DNA from: Bacteroidota bacterium
GTDB taxonomy: Bacteria > Bacteroidota > Bacteroidia > B-17B0 > Aurantibacillaceae
NCBI GenBank assembly: GCA_013697245.1
Contig: JACCXH010000001.1
Span: forward strand, 182,009-246,008
Direction: 5' to 3'
DNA length: 64,000 bases
The notes beneath the pieces were generated by a model. That model did no database searches. It worked only from the letters and a program-made list of their open reading frames with translations, and had not been told where the DNA came from. Position 1 is the stretch's first letter, and each line of letters begins with the position of its first letter. A program made the translations under genes and the position numbers. Positions 34,560-43,191 of the stretch are shown one piece after another.

Positions 34560-35693
34560 TTATTGTTTTATCAACTTTACGGTTTTATTCATCGTGTGAT
34601 CGCTAAGGTTTATAATATAAACACCCGGTAAAAGATCTGTAAGATCAAAATTGTTTGACCTTGTTCTTAAGAAAAGATCACCCAAAGTATTGTAAACAGT
34701 AATGTTAAGATCTTTGTTTGAGCGAATATAAACGGGGCCGCTAGTTGGGTTGGGGTAGATCTCGAAACCCGCGTCGGGCACATTTTTATGGATGCCACTT
34801 GTGCCAGTTCTATATCTTAAATAAATTTCAAACAACGCGCCGTTTTTACGATGATAATACATTTTAGTTTTATCGCTGCTTAACGTTGGCGCTTCAGGAA
34901 CAATATATGGCGCGCCAATTAAAACACTTCCGGCACTAAATGCTGTAACGGTATTGCTTCTCGTAGCTACCATAATTTGAGTTTGTGTAGAATTTTTTAA
35001 TAATCGTGTATAATACAACTCCAAACCATCTTTAGTTAAGGCCGGCGCATAAACAATATAATTTGCGGTATCATTTACGTTGGCCATTATAATATTTGTG
35101 TTAGAGTCTTTATTGAAAGTGGAATCGTTTGCTTTATTTGCAAGGCCTAAAGATGCCCTACACGGCGAAGAGTTGACGCAACCATTAAAAAAAGCATTAC
35201 AATAGATAAGTTGATCGCCGGAAAAATTTATACCGGCATCCATAATTATCCAGCCGGGTAGGGGAATATAAAAATTGCCATGTAGCGGACCGAAATTAGT
35301 ATAACTGCTCGTTAAAAATCTAACTCGTTGAAGATTTTCAGAATTAGCCGGATAGTTGCGTGTAGATACCCAATAAAAATTATTTAAAGAATCAACAGAG
35401 GCAACGGCATCCAAACGTGGCGTAACGGTTTGATTAACCACCGGCACAGGGCCAATAAAATTAAAAGTAGAATCGTTTACTTTTGAAGCGTAATATAAAC
35501 TTGTGGTTGTACCATCATTTATACTATTAAAAAAAAGGGCGTTGCCATCTGTAGATATAAACGGCTCCATAGCATCAAAAGCTAAACCATTTATTTTTAC
35601 ATGAAACTCATTACCAAATAACGGTGTTTGCGCGTTTAAGCGGATAGAAAAACTCAGAAGAACAAGAATTTTTAGGTAGAGTAGTTTTTTCAT
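34560..35693 (-). CDS. T9SS-exported protein with WD40-like (PD40) repeats
   Basis: The 377-residue protein has a signal peptide (about 1-21) and a beta-propeller-like body (about 30-290) with repeated short segments such as AMEPFISTDGNALFFNS, APALTKDGLELYYTR and APTLSSDKTKMYYHRK, typical of PD40 or TolB-like blades. It ends in a type IX sorting domain (about 307-377, with AGFEIYPNPTSGPVYIRS and LLPGVYIINLSD). It is probably released or attached at the surface; its ligand is unknown. Confidence 0.82.
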   Translation of the reverse strand: MKKLLYLKILVLLSFSIRLNAQTPLFGNEFHVKINGLAFDAMEPFISTDGNALFFNSINDGTTTSLYYASKVNDSTFNFIGPVPVVNQTVTPRLDAVASVDSLNNFYWVSTRNYPANSENLQRVRFLTSSYTNFGPLHGNFYIPLPGWIIMDAGINFSGDQLIYCNAFFNGCVNSSPCRASLGLANKANDSTFNKDSNTNIIMANVNDTANYIVYAPALTKDGLELYYTRLLKNSTQTQIMVATRSNTVTAFSAGSVLIGAPYIVPEAPTLSSDKTKMYYHRKNGALFEIYLRYRTGTSGIHKNVPDAGFEIYPNPTSGPVYIRSNKDLNITVYNTLGDLFLRTRSNNFDLTDLLPGVYIINLSDHTMNKTVKLIKQ

Positions 35694-35788
35694 TGCATGA
35701 AATATTACGCTTTATACATATTGGTCGTGTAAGAACGCAAAGACCCTATACCATAAAATGTACAATATAAAAATACAACAATTTTGGC

Positions 35789-36745
35789 TTAAAGTTTTTC
35801 TTCTAATGTTAAATTCGGGAATTCGGTTCCTCCCCATTCAACAATAGTAAAGCCTGAACGTTTAAAATTTTCTATTTTTTGTTCTTTAACTTCTGCGGGC
35901 CCTACTTTAGACCAGAGCATGTAAACGCGAAAAAGATGATCGGGTTTTGGAGCGACATTCATTTTTGCGTATTCGTCGCATTCATTGTTAAACATAAAAT
36001 GAACATAGTTGCTTTCATTTACATTCATTAACGGACACCAATAGGTAATATAATCCTGTATCTCTTGCGAATTTAAACCCATGTATTTTAATTTCTGTTC
36101 AAAAAAAGTGATTAGCTCGTTTTTTTGTACAATAAAACCTTCGTTTAAATTAAGTTTACTTTTTTCAATCTTTACATTGCCATCCCAAAACAAATAATGG
36201 TATTTTTTTTCGCCCATTTCAATACTTCCATCGGGGTTAGCAATAAAGTTCCAGCCGTCTTTATATTCAGGATACGTAAACAAAAAATTTCCTTTTAAAT
36301 TTAATTTTATAGAAACCTTTTCGGTTTGTAAACTGTAAACATAAATAACCGGTTTTTTCATAATAACCGGCCGTGTTGAAGATCTAAAATCAACCCGCAT
36401 TTCTGTTCTAAAGCCGGGGTTTATGGCAATAGAATCTGTAGTTATTTCGTTGTGACTGGAATTATAGAAAAACTTAAATACATATTTTCCCGGCTTAACA
36501 GTTAAAGATACCTGACCCTTTTCATTTGGTATTTGCTTACTATTAACTGCATTGTACGAAAAAATAATTTGGTTTTTTACGAGCCCGATCTCTTCATCGC
36601 TATAAAATGTGATCACAAATACGGCCTCTGTTTTTTTTAATGATTTATCCTGGTTTGAACTGGTAATATTATAATCAGGCGCAAATCCTTTGCCCGACAA
36701 TGAAATACTAAGCACTACAAATAAATAAAATATAAAATGTTGCAC
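35789..36745 (-). CDS. Conserved secreted protein, tandem copy 2
   Basis: The 318-residue protein has a signal peptide and an N-terminal beta-sandwich (about 40-130, with EKGQVSLTVKPGKYVFKFFY). A conserved C-terminal region follows (about 130-312), marked by KPVIYVYSLQTEKVSIKLNL, TYPEYKDGWNFIANPDGS, YHYLFWDG, EGFIVQKNE, DYITYWCPLM and FTIVEWGGTE. I recall the same wording in conserved proteins of unknown function from clostridia and other phyla. It is about 60 percent identical to its neighbour and starts 8 bases after it, a recent tandem duplication in one operon. Confidence 0.72.
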   Translation of the reverse strand: MQHFIFYLFVVLSISLSGKGFAPDYNITSSNQDKSLKKTEAVFVITFYSDEEIGLVKNQIIFSYNAVNSKQIPNEKGQVSLTVKPGKYVFKFFYNSSHNEITTDSIAINPGFRTEMRVDFRSSTRPVIMKKPVIYVYSLQTEKVSIKLNLKGNFLFTYPEYKDGWNFIANPDGSIEMGEKKYHYLFWDGNVKIEKSKLNLNEGFIVQKNELITFFEQKLKYMGLNSQEIQDYITYWCPLMNVNESNYVHFMFNNECDEYAKMNVAPKPDHLFRVYMLWSKVGPAEVKEQKIENFKRSGFTIVEWGGTEFPNLTLEEKL

Positions 36746-36753
36746 AGTTTAAA

Positions 36754-37713
36754 TTATTTAAAAAAGTTAATTTTGTCGTTCATTTCAGTCCCGCCCCATT
36801 CAACAACAGTAAAGCCACTACGTTTAAAGCTTTCTATTTTTTGTTCTTTAACTTCAGTATTTCCTGCTTTAGACCATAACATACAAACGCGGAAAAGATG
36901 ATCGGGTTTTGGATCGATGTTGATGCTTGCATAATTATTATAAGTTTCGTTAAAGATAAAATGAATATAATTTTTTTCGTTTGCACTCATTCTTGGGCAC
37001 CAATACGTAATATAATCTTCTATCTCTTGCGAGTTTAAACCCATTTGCGCTAATTTATCTTCAAAGAATTTTACTTGGTCTTTTTTATTAACAATAAAAC
37101 CTTCGGTAAGATCTAATTTTGCAGTTTCGATATTTAATTTTCCGTCCCAAAATAAATAATGGTATTTTTTATCATTCATTTCAATACTTCCATCGGGGTT
37201 GGCTGTAAAACTCCAACCATTTTTATATTCAGGATAGGTAAATAAAAAATCACCTTTAAGATCTAGCTTAATGGATACTTTTTCTTTGTGCTGGCTGTAA
37301 ACATAAATAACAGGTTTGTCAACGATCATTGCCTCGTTGGCTTTTCGGAAGTAAACATTTATTTCTGTTACATGGGCGGGTTTTATTTGAATAGAGTCGG
37401 TGTATATTTCGCCATAGGTTGCATTATAAAAAAACTGGAAGATATGTTTACCCGGTGTAACTTTAAGTATGAATTTGCCTGTGGCGTCAGACTTAAGCGT
37501 TTTGTTTATTTTGTTTTGAGAAGAACTTATGTCGCTTTTTATAATCTGGCCTTTTGGATCAATAAATGTAAATATAAACATAGCCTCTTTTGCCGTAAGT
37601 GCTTTACTTGGCGCTGTTTTGGTGATGTGATAGTCTGGCCCAAGTTTTTCGGTTAAATCGGCAAAGCCGGTAATGGCGAATGTGCTAAAAAGACTTAAAA
37701 GGAGGGTTTTCAT
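36754..37713 (-). CDS. Conserved secreted protein, tandem copy 1
   Basis: The 319-residue paralogue of the next gene shares its layout: signal peptide (about 1-18), beta-sandwich domain (about 40-130, with ATGKFILKVTPGKHIFQFFY), then the conserved region with KPVIYVYSQHKEKVSIKLDL, TYPEYKNGWSFTANPDGS, YHYLFWDGK, YITYWCPRM and FTVVEWGGTE. The Trp-Gly-Gly near the end and the YHYLFW block are the strongest conserved points and could form a binding site; the function is unknown. It is the first gene of the pair. Confidence 0.72.
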   Translation of the reverse strand: MKTLLLSLFSTFAITGFADLTEKLGPDYHITKTAPSKALTAKEAMFIFTFIDPKGQIIKSDISSSQNKINKTLKSDATGKFILKVTPGKHIFQFFYNATYGEIYTDSIQIKPAHVTEINVYFRKANEAMIVDKPVIYVYSQHKEKVSIKLDLKGDFLFTYPEYKNGWSFTANPDGSIEMNDKKYHYLFWDGKLNIETAKLDLTEGFIVNKKDQVKFFEDKLAQMGLNSQEIEDYITYWCPRMSANEKNYIHFIFNETYNNYASINIDPKPDHLFRVCMLWSKAGNTEVKEQKIESFKRSGFTVVEWGGTEMNDKINFFK

Positions 37714-38154
37714 GGGTTTTTAGGGTTATTTTAATATATAGATGCCGGTAAAAACTTTATTCCATAAAGATCCCGGAAAACTTAATGTTAAAGATAGAAT
37801 AATCCATTAAAACATTAGCAGGGAGAATAAAAAAAGGGGATCTTGGCGATTCCTCTTTTGCACATTAATGAACGGAACAAATCTAATTGATCAATGTTAA
37901 GTTTTTTGGCACGAGGCATTTTTCTTTATAATTGATAAAATATAGACACCTTTTGATGTTCCGGTAAATTAATTTCTTAGTAGATTTTTATCATGAATTA
38001 ATATTTATATAAATTTATTACAAATAAATTTTGAAAGAAAGATCTTTAATAATTGGAAAAGCATTTTCACTCATTTATTTACATAAATAAACGAAAACGG
38101 CAATAAATTTGTAACAGAAAAAATTAGGAAATTTTTGTAGGAGTAGCTACGGAC
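37714..38154. other. Non-coding stretch, no gene seen
   Basis: The 441 bases between the tandem secreted genes and the lipocalin-like gene are A+T-rich, with no credible open frame. A TATCTTTA octamer on the minus strand at 37788-37795 is 75 bases from the nearest start and could belong to a promoter with a longer leader. Confidence 0.45.
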
Positions 38155-38655
38155 TTATTGCACTTTCACCCATTTCATGCGGATCTTAGCGCCGCTTAAC
38201 CTGTTCTTTGGGGTTAACAATAAGGTTTTGCCTTTGATCTCGAAATCGCGCTTTAAAATGGCCCCAATACTTTCGGGATTGGTAGAAGAAAGGATCTTAT
38301 GCTCTAAAGTAGACCCCTCCACCTTATAATCTGCAAAATAAATTAGATTATTGCTGTAATAGTTTACTACAACCTTCATCCCAACGCTATCAGCTTTTTT
38401 ATTGATATCAAATTCGTGATAATCTGCAGGTGTAATTTGCACTGCCATGTGCCCAATATCATCAAATAAAATATAACCGATATAACCCATACGGCTGGTT
38501 TCTATCGACCATTTGCCGGAAAGCGAATCATACATTTCGTATTTATCCAATATCCACAAGCCTTTAAGTTGTTCATGGCTTGTCTTTTTTTGACTTTTAC
38601 CGTTAATGAATAACAGTATGAACAAAGCGCTAAATATTATTTTTGAAAGGTTCAT
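38155..38655 (-). CDS. Secreted lipocalin-like protein
   Basis: From the ATG at 38655 the protein has 166 residues, beginning with a signal peptide (MNLSKIIFSALFILLFINGK). The in-frame start at 38709 would bury the signal peptide behind 18 residues. The mature part has GLWILDKYEMYDSLSGKW, GYILFDDIGHMAVQITP and LLTPKNRLSGAKIRMKWVKV, matching the lipocalin-like domain proteins that have a small beta-barrel for a hydrophobic ligand. A TATCTTTA box lies 8 nt before the chosen ATG, which supports it. Two terminators lie upstream, isolating the gene. Confidence 0.7.
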   Translation of the reverse strand: MNLSKIIFSALFILLFINGKSQKKTSHEQLKGLWILDKYEMYDSLSGKWSIETSRMGYIGYILFDDIGHMAVQITPADYHEFDINKKADSVGMKVVVNYYSNNLIYFADYKVEGSTLEHKILSSTNPESIGAILKRDFEIKGKTLLLTPKNRLSGAKIRMKWVKVQ

Positions 38656-38663
38656 AACGATCT

Positions 38664-38671
38664 TAAAGATA
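38664..38671 (-). promoter_or_regulatory. TATCTTTA box for the lipocalin-like gene
   Basis: The octamer ends 8 nt before the ATG at 38655 and falls inside the longer alternative reading frame, so it supports the shorter start. Confidence 0.45.
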
Positions 38672-38709
38672 AAAATTATTTCTGACCAAACAAATCCTTT
38701 CCATATCAC

Positions 38710-38735
38710 AAAAAAGCACGCGCTTGAGCGCGTGC
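38710..38735 (-). terminator. Second of two intrinsic terminators
   Basis: GCACGCGC at 38716-38723 pairs perfectly with GCGCGTGC at 38728-38735, loop TTGA. On the minus strand a T-run (38710-38715) follows directly. It lies downstream of the glycine-zipper gene and upstream of the lipocalin-like gene. Confidence 0.75.
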
Positions 38736-38772
38736 CGGGTAAAACTACAAAATTAAGAACTTGTAGTTTATC

Positions 38773-38802
38773 AAAAAACGGCCTAATGTTTGATAGGGCC
38801 GC
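38773..38802 (-). terminator. First of two intrinsic terminators
   Basis: CGGCC (38779-38783) pairs with GGCCG (38797-38801), and T6 follows on the minus strand (38773-38778). It ends the glycine-zipper lipoprotein transcript just after its stop. Confidence 0.7.
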
Positions 38803-38808
38803 TTAATT

Positions 38809-39306
38809 TTATTTTGGTTGAACTGTAGTTGTTCCTTTTGCTTTTTTCTTATCCTTAGCGTTGCCGATAGCAGCACCTGCACCTGCGCCTGCTGCTGCGC
38901 CAATTAAACCGCCTACAACTGCACCTTCGCCTTTTTTGCCATCTAAAACAACACCTGTAACGGCACCTAAAACGGCACCTGTACCAGCGCCGATAATTGC
39001 GCCCTTGGTTTTATTGTTCATTTTTTTCTTTTCTTCTGGGGTGGCTGATGTATTGCTATTGTTGCCGGTGTTACTAGTAGCAACATACGCGACATGTTGT
39101 TGGTGTGTTTTTTCTTTTTCAGAAGTAACGATCTGATTCATTGAATCGATACTTTTTTGTCGCTCTATATTAGCTATGTTAACAGCGTTTACTGCATTTA
39201 CAGAATCGATCATAGCTTTTGTTTGCTCATCGTTTGTTTGTTTTTGTGAATTACCGCAAGCGCCAAATAAAAGCGAGCAGGCAATTATGTACATCAAATT
39301 TTTCAT
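38809..39306 (-). CDS. Glycine-zipper lipoprotein
   Basis: The 165-residue protein has a lipoprotein signal peptide (LLFGACGN, Cys17). A charged, Asn/Ser-rich spacer (about 20-98) follows, then a glycine-zipper hairpin (about 102-152: AIIGAGTGAVLGAVTGVVLD and AVVGGLIGAAAGAGAGAAIG) and a basic tail. Glycine zippers pack helices in membranes; such lipoproteins are common in outer membranes and are sometimes linked to envelope stress. Two terminators follow the gene, so it is a single-gene unit with tightly closed transcription. Confidence 0.78.
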   Translation of the reverse strand: MKNLMYIIACSLLFGACGNSQKQTNDEQTKAMIDSVNAVNAVNIANIERQKSIDSMNQIVTSEKEKTHQQHVAYVATSNTGNNSNTSATPEEKKKMNNKTKGAIIGAGTGAVLGAVTGVVLDGKKGEGAVVGGLIGAAAGAGAGAAIGNAKDKKKAKGTTTVQPK

Positions 39307-39468
39307 AATATTTAAATTTTAAGCGTTATTTATATTCCGCTGTAAGTAACAATGTAAATATCATGCCACGATCATATGGCTTGTTATTAAAGAGATACAG
39401 TATTGCTTTATTTTTTAATGTATGAAAACTGCGACAATATGAGTAAAAATATACCCAGATCGCAGAAT

Positions 39469-39702
39469 TTATTTAGTTAATGGGGAATTTTGTTTAAAAA
39501 GTTTTATGCCCCTGCGAATCATCCACCTTGAAAAGGCTATCAGTAATAGTGGGCCAAATAAGGTACCTATTGAATAACCAATGCCAACACTATTAAACTC
39601 TGTTGAAGATAATAATGCAAAACAACTTGCCAGCACCATTAAAGAATAGATCACAAAACCGGAACCCAGAAATATCAAAAAAAGAGCAAGAATCTTTTTC
39701 AT
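39469..39702 (-). CDS. Small two-helix membrane protein
   Basis: The 77-residue protein has two membrane helices (about 5-33 and 43-63) and a basic C-terminus (RWMIRRGIKLFK), which by the positive-inside rule is cytoplasmic. I do not recognise it. It begins 2 bases after the stop of the preceding gene and is the last member of a three-gene operon with 39705-40100 and 40104-40766. Confidence 0.6.
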   Translation of the reverse strand: MKKILALFLIFLGSGFVIYSLMVLASCFALLSSTEFNSVGIGYSIGTLFGPLLLIAFSRWMIRRGIKLFKQNSPLTK

Positions 39703-39704
39703 GC

Positions 39705-40100
39705 TTAATTTACCGATAATAAAACAAGTTCATCTTTCTTAACTGTTTTCAGTTTATATTTATAAGCTAATTTTCCTTTATCGTCAAAAACAGTAATTAT
39801 TCTTGTTTTTTTATTCATGCCCCATTTCCCATCTACATAATAATGTATATCTGTAGGCCCCACATGTAGATATTTACATTTACCGGTTATGAAAAATTCT
39901 ATTTCTAACCTAAACATGCTTGGTGGAAATTTGGTGTATGTACAAGGCCGATAAACTTCCGTTTTTGCTTTTTCATTATTTTCTTCGTGAGATGATTTCC
40001 AGCAGGAATAAAATTCGGCAGGAGGGAAAAGGGTTTTTTGTTGCCCGATACAAATTAGTGAGAAAAAAAACAAAAAGCTAATAAAAATTTGTTTAACCAT
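39705..40100 (-). CDS. Small secreted protein of unknown function
   Basis: The 131-residue protein has a signal peptide (MVKQIFISFLFFFSLICIGQ). The mature part reads as a compact beta-rich fold, with SCWKSSHEENNEKAKTEVYR, a CTYTKFPPSMFRLEIEFF segment and a closing DDKGKLAYKYKLKTV hairpin. It resembles small lipocalin-like exported proteins, but no motif is decisive. Its neighbours on both sides are 2-3 bases away, so it is co-transcribed with them. Confidence 0.6.
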   Translation of the reverse strand: MVKQIFISFLFFFSLICIGQQKTLFPPAEFYSCWKSSHEENNEKAKTEVYRPCTYTKFPPSMFRLEIEFFITGKCKYLHVGPTDIHYYVDGKWGMNKKTRIITVFDDKGKLAYKYKLKTVKKDELVLLSVN

Positions 40101-40103
40101 GAT

Positions 40104-40766
40104 TTATAATTCTTTTACGGGTTTTCCTGCAGGGAACTTTAGAGGGTCCTCAGTTAATTTTTTAGCTTCAATTTTTTCGAGTTCAAACGTGATAGTATAT
40201 TTTGAAAGCTCCATGATTAATTTGTAGAAAGGGGCTTGCATTTTAAAAACAACTTTATTGTAAAATAGATCATTAAAGTTGGCATATAATTTCCAATCAA
40301 CAAATTCTTTATCGGTAGGGTAAAAATACTGCAAGCTAGTAGGCTGCTTGCTTCTGGCATCGCCACCAGAAATGTAATAAGATCTGCAAACTACACCCTT
40401 AATTGTTTCGTCTGGTTTATCGGTTTCTTCTTTTTGGATCAATGTATTTTTAGAACAATCGGAGGCTTTAATCGTGTCGCTATTTCGAATCTTCGTGTAA
40501 AGCCGATTTACCGATTGCATATAAATATTAAAATCAATACCAAATATTAAACCGCTGGATGGATATTCGCGTTTAAAATTACCGTTCTTATATTGTGTAA
40601 GCTTTAAGCTGGTACCATATTTTTGTGATTGATGTTTGGTGTATTCTTCGTTACCCGGTTTAGATGTAAAAACAATCTTATAAGTAATAATACCCTCAAA
40701 AGATTCTTTTGGCGGCATAAAACTTGTGAACAGAAAAAAAATTAATACGGTAATTATCTTTTTCAT
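40104..40766 (-). CDS. Secreted protein with GLPGLI/DUF4412-like layout
   Basis: The 220-residue protein has a signal peptide (about 1-18). The body opens with SFEGIITYKIVFTSKPGNEE and includes NRLYTKIRNSDTI, a short Cys-bearing loop and QYFYPTDKEFVDWKLYANFN. The opening strand G-x-I-T-Y-K and overall layout recall periplasmic proteins of the GLPGLI or DUF4412 type, which are common in Bacteroidota and of unknown role. A TATCTTTA box lies at 40784-40791, 17 nt before the ATG, and would drive the three-gene operon. Confidence 0.62.
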   Translation of the reverse strand: MKKIITVLIFFLFTSFMPPKESFEGIITYKIVFTSKPGNEEYTKHQSQKYGTSLKLTQYKNGNFKREYPSSGLIFGIDFNIYMQSVNRLYTKIRNSDTIKASDCSKNTLIQKEETDKPDETIKGVVCRSYYISGGDARSKQPTSLQYFYPTDKEFVDWKLYANFNDLFYNKVVFKMQAPFYKLIMELSKYTITFELEKIEAKKLTEDPLKFPAGKPVKEL

Positions 40767-40783
40767 TTTCTTAAAAGCGGAAA

Positions 40784-40791
40784 TAAAGATA
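40784..40791 (-). promoter_or_regulatory. TATCTTTA box for the operon starting at 40766
   Basis: The octamer ends 17 nt before the ATG at 40766, leaving a short leader. It is one base from TAnnTTTG. Confidence 0.4.
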
Positions 40792-40861
40792 GGGAATTTT
40801 TTGAATCCCGAACAAAGCAGGAAATTTTTAAGAAGGATTGAGTTTTCTTTTAATTATTGGC

Positions 40862-41293
40862 TTAGCCGTAACGCCATTTTTTTAAATAGTTGCCGGGATT
40901 TTTTAGGCCGACAATTTCAATTAATTGTTCAAAATAATGGTAGATCCTGTCCAAATCCTCTGAACTTAGCTCAGAATAGTATGTGTTAAAACGTTCGAGA
41001 CCGGCTTTGATTTTTATTTGATAACTTTCATCAGATGGATTACTTGCGGCAACTTGCATAAAATCTTTAGCAGACTCATTAACTAATTCGGTTAATTTAG
41101 TTTTAAGCGGCTTAGAATTTATACCCGGATACATTAACACCTCATCAGGTTGAAATTTTTTTTCTTTAATAAATGATTCAAGCTTACCGGTTATAATATT
41201 TTCGGGGCTATTATTTTGTAATTTATTTTCTTTATTAACGGCAACTGAATGGAGTGCAAATAATGATATAAAAAAGAAAAGCAATTTTTTCAT
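40862..41293 (-). CDS. Secreted protein of unknown function
   Basis: From the ATG at 41293 the protein has 143 residues and a signal peptide (MKKLLFFFISLFALHSVAV); the start at 41302 adds only MPS. The mature part is helical and charged, with PDEVLMYPGINSKPLKTKLT and a C-terminal LIEIVGLKNPGNYLKKW. I recognise no domain. It stands alone, divergently placed with respect to nothing nearby, just before the TPR array. Confidence 0.55.
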   Translation of the reverse strand: MKKLLFFFISLFALHSVAVNKENKLQNNSPENIITGKLESFIKEKKFQPDEVLMYPGINSKPLKTKLTELVNESAKDFMQVAASNPSDESYQIKIKAGLERFNTYYSELSSEDLDRIYHYFEQLIEIVGLKNPGNYLKKWRYG

Positions 41294-41463
41294 GGATGGC
41301 ATATTAATACTTTAATTAACATGAAAAATAACGTTTTTGTTTTATCGAAAAAAGTCATTTTGTAAGGTTTTATCCACATAAAGATTTGGATTTAAAATAA
41401 TGTTACAATTTCTTAACCTAAAGACATGTATATTATTTGGGTTTAGACCTTATCAAGTTGTCA

Positions 41464-43191
41464 TTATTTTAAATTTTTCGCTATATATTTTTCGGTAGGC
41501 AATAAACTCTTCTGAATTCTTCGGGCATAATAAATGCTATCCAGAATCTCTTTTTGTTTTTCTTCGATGATTATTTTTTGATGTTTGGTGATCCTTAAAG
41601 TGCGCAAAATAAATCCGGCAAAGATAACGACTAAAAGTAAGCCTATTGCGACAGACCAGATAACAATTTTCTGAAAGCGATCTTTTTCCGTTGCCAGGGC
41701 GCGTTCTTTTTCCTGTTGTTCTTTTATTACAGCTTCTTTTTTTTCGAATTCATATTTTAATTGATTTTTTACACTTGCCTTGCGGGTATTTTCATTCTCT
41801 ATACTATCATGGTACATAATGCATTGTTTTAAATGATAAAATGCCTCTTTAAAATTACCATTAGCAGAATCTACTTTGGCAAGTATGCGCTCTGCTTTTA
41901 AAATATTTGCAGGGTAACCCAATTCCTTTGCGATTATAAATGCAGTATCTGCATAAGCGTAAGAAAGTGTGTATTTTGCTTTTTTCCCAAATGGTTTTAT
42001 TGTTTCGGTATTTGGCACCATGGCTTGCATAAAATAAATTGAGCTAATATTAGTTAAGGATTGAGCCAAGGCTTTTTTATCACCTGTTTTTTTAGCCAGG
42101 CTTGCACCTTTGTAATACATAACAAGTGCTGCTGTATAATCTTTTTGTTTTTCGTGTATATTTCCAACATTGTTTAGAAGGAGCGTAACATCTGCAATAC
42201 GTCCCAGTTTTTTTGCCAACTCAAGACTACGGCTGTAATACTCAAGGGCTTTTTGCATATTTTTCTGGCGACTATAAGCAGCGCCAATATTATTTAAGCA
42301 AACAATAATACCTTCCTTACGATCAATGGACTCATTTAATTTTAATGCTTTTGTAAAAAACTCTAATGCTTTTGTAATGTCATTCTGACTAAGATACACC
42401 GAGCCGATATTGCCAAATGATTGTGCGAGGCCATTTTTATCACCGAGCTCTTCATGTATTTTTATGCTTCTGCTAAAATAATCGATTGCCTTTAAAATAT
42501 CGCCAAGATTATTATAAATGCCTCCAATGCAGTTTAAGGTAATGGCCATACCTGTTTTTTCGCCGATCTCTTCTTCCAATTTTAAGGATTCAAAATAACA
42601 TTCAAGCGATCTGCTTGGATCTCCAAGGTCCTGATAGATTAACCCTAAATTGCCTAATGAATTGGCTTTACCTTCTTTATCGCCAATCTCTTCCTGGATG
42701 GCCACGCTTTTTTTATAATAATCAAGCGCTTTTTTAAGGTTACCCTGGCTTTGCCAAGCCGCTCCTAGATTATTTAAGGAGAGGGCAATATCGTGTTTAT
42801 CACCAATCTCTTCCTGGATCTTTAAACTTTTTATGTAATAAGCAAGCGCGTTTTCATAGTCGTCATTTTCCTGAAACGCAAAACCAATATTACAAATACA
42901 TAATGCTTTATGCTTGAGAACATTTTTTTTTGCATTGGCAGACAATTTCTCCGAACTATTTAAAATTGCGTCCGCTAATTCAAGACCCGGTTTGGCATAT
43001 TTTAAAATATCTTCTTCGGCACATTCATTGCTCATCAAGTAAAGTAAGCGCAATTTTATAGTGTCTTGTTTAACATTTTTGATAAGCCGTGCTAAAGAAT
43101 CTATTGCTTCGCCCTGTTCAAGGTTATTGGCAGCGGCGCTTACGATAAACCCGATCATAAAAAAGATAAAATATTTTAAAAAACTTTTCAC
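41464..43191 (-). CDS. TPR-membrane protein ending in an orphan SpoIIE linker helix (array member 6)
   Basis: The 575-residue protein has a signal peptide (about 1-20), about eight TPR units of 40 residues (about 85-410), a charged coiled coil (KKEAVIKEQQEKERALATEK, about 480-500), one membrane helix (about 509-529) and a cytoplasmic tail of 46 residues ending in DSIYYARRIQKSLLPTEKY. In SpoIIE-type phosphatases that motif leads into the catalytic domain, but here the protein stops about 8 residues later. It probably senses something in the periplasm and signals through its tail to a partner. The GTG start overlaps the upstream stop by 4 bases, so it is coupled to the 43188-44654 gene. Confidence 0.82.
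   Translation of the reverse strand: MKSFLKYFIFFMIGFIVSAAANNLEQGEAIDSLARLIKNVKQDTIKLRLLYLMSNECAEEDILKYAKPGLELADAILNSSEKLSANAKKNVLKHKALCICNIGFAFQENDDYENALAYYIKSLKIQEEIGDKHDIALSLNNLGAAWQSQGNLKKALDYYKKSVAIQEEIGDKEGKANSLGNLGLIYQDLGDPSRSLECYFESLKLEEEIGEKTGMAITLNCIGGIYNNLGDILKAIDYFSRSIKIHEELGDKNGLAQSFGNIGSVYLSQNDITKALEFFTKALKLNESIDRKEGIIVCLNNIGAAYSRQKNMQKALEYYSRSLELAKKLGRIADVTLLLNNVGNIHEKQKDYTAALVMYYKGASLAKKTGDKKALAQSLTNISSIYFMQAMVPNTETIKPFGKKAKYTLSYAYADTAFIIAKELGYPANILKAERILAKVDSANGNFKEAFYHLKQCIMYHDSIENENTRKASVKNQLKYEFEKKEAVIKEQQEKERALATEKDRFQKIVIWSVAIGLLLVVIFAGFILRTLRITKHQKIIIEEKQKEILDSIYYARRIQKSLLPTEKYIAKNLK

Noticed and set aside
38861..39136. Plus-strand frame rich in Pro and Ala
   Set aside because: It is the antisense of the glycine-zipper gene; the Gly/Ala codons read as Pro/Ala on the other strand. 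There is no separate start signal.
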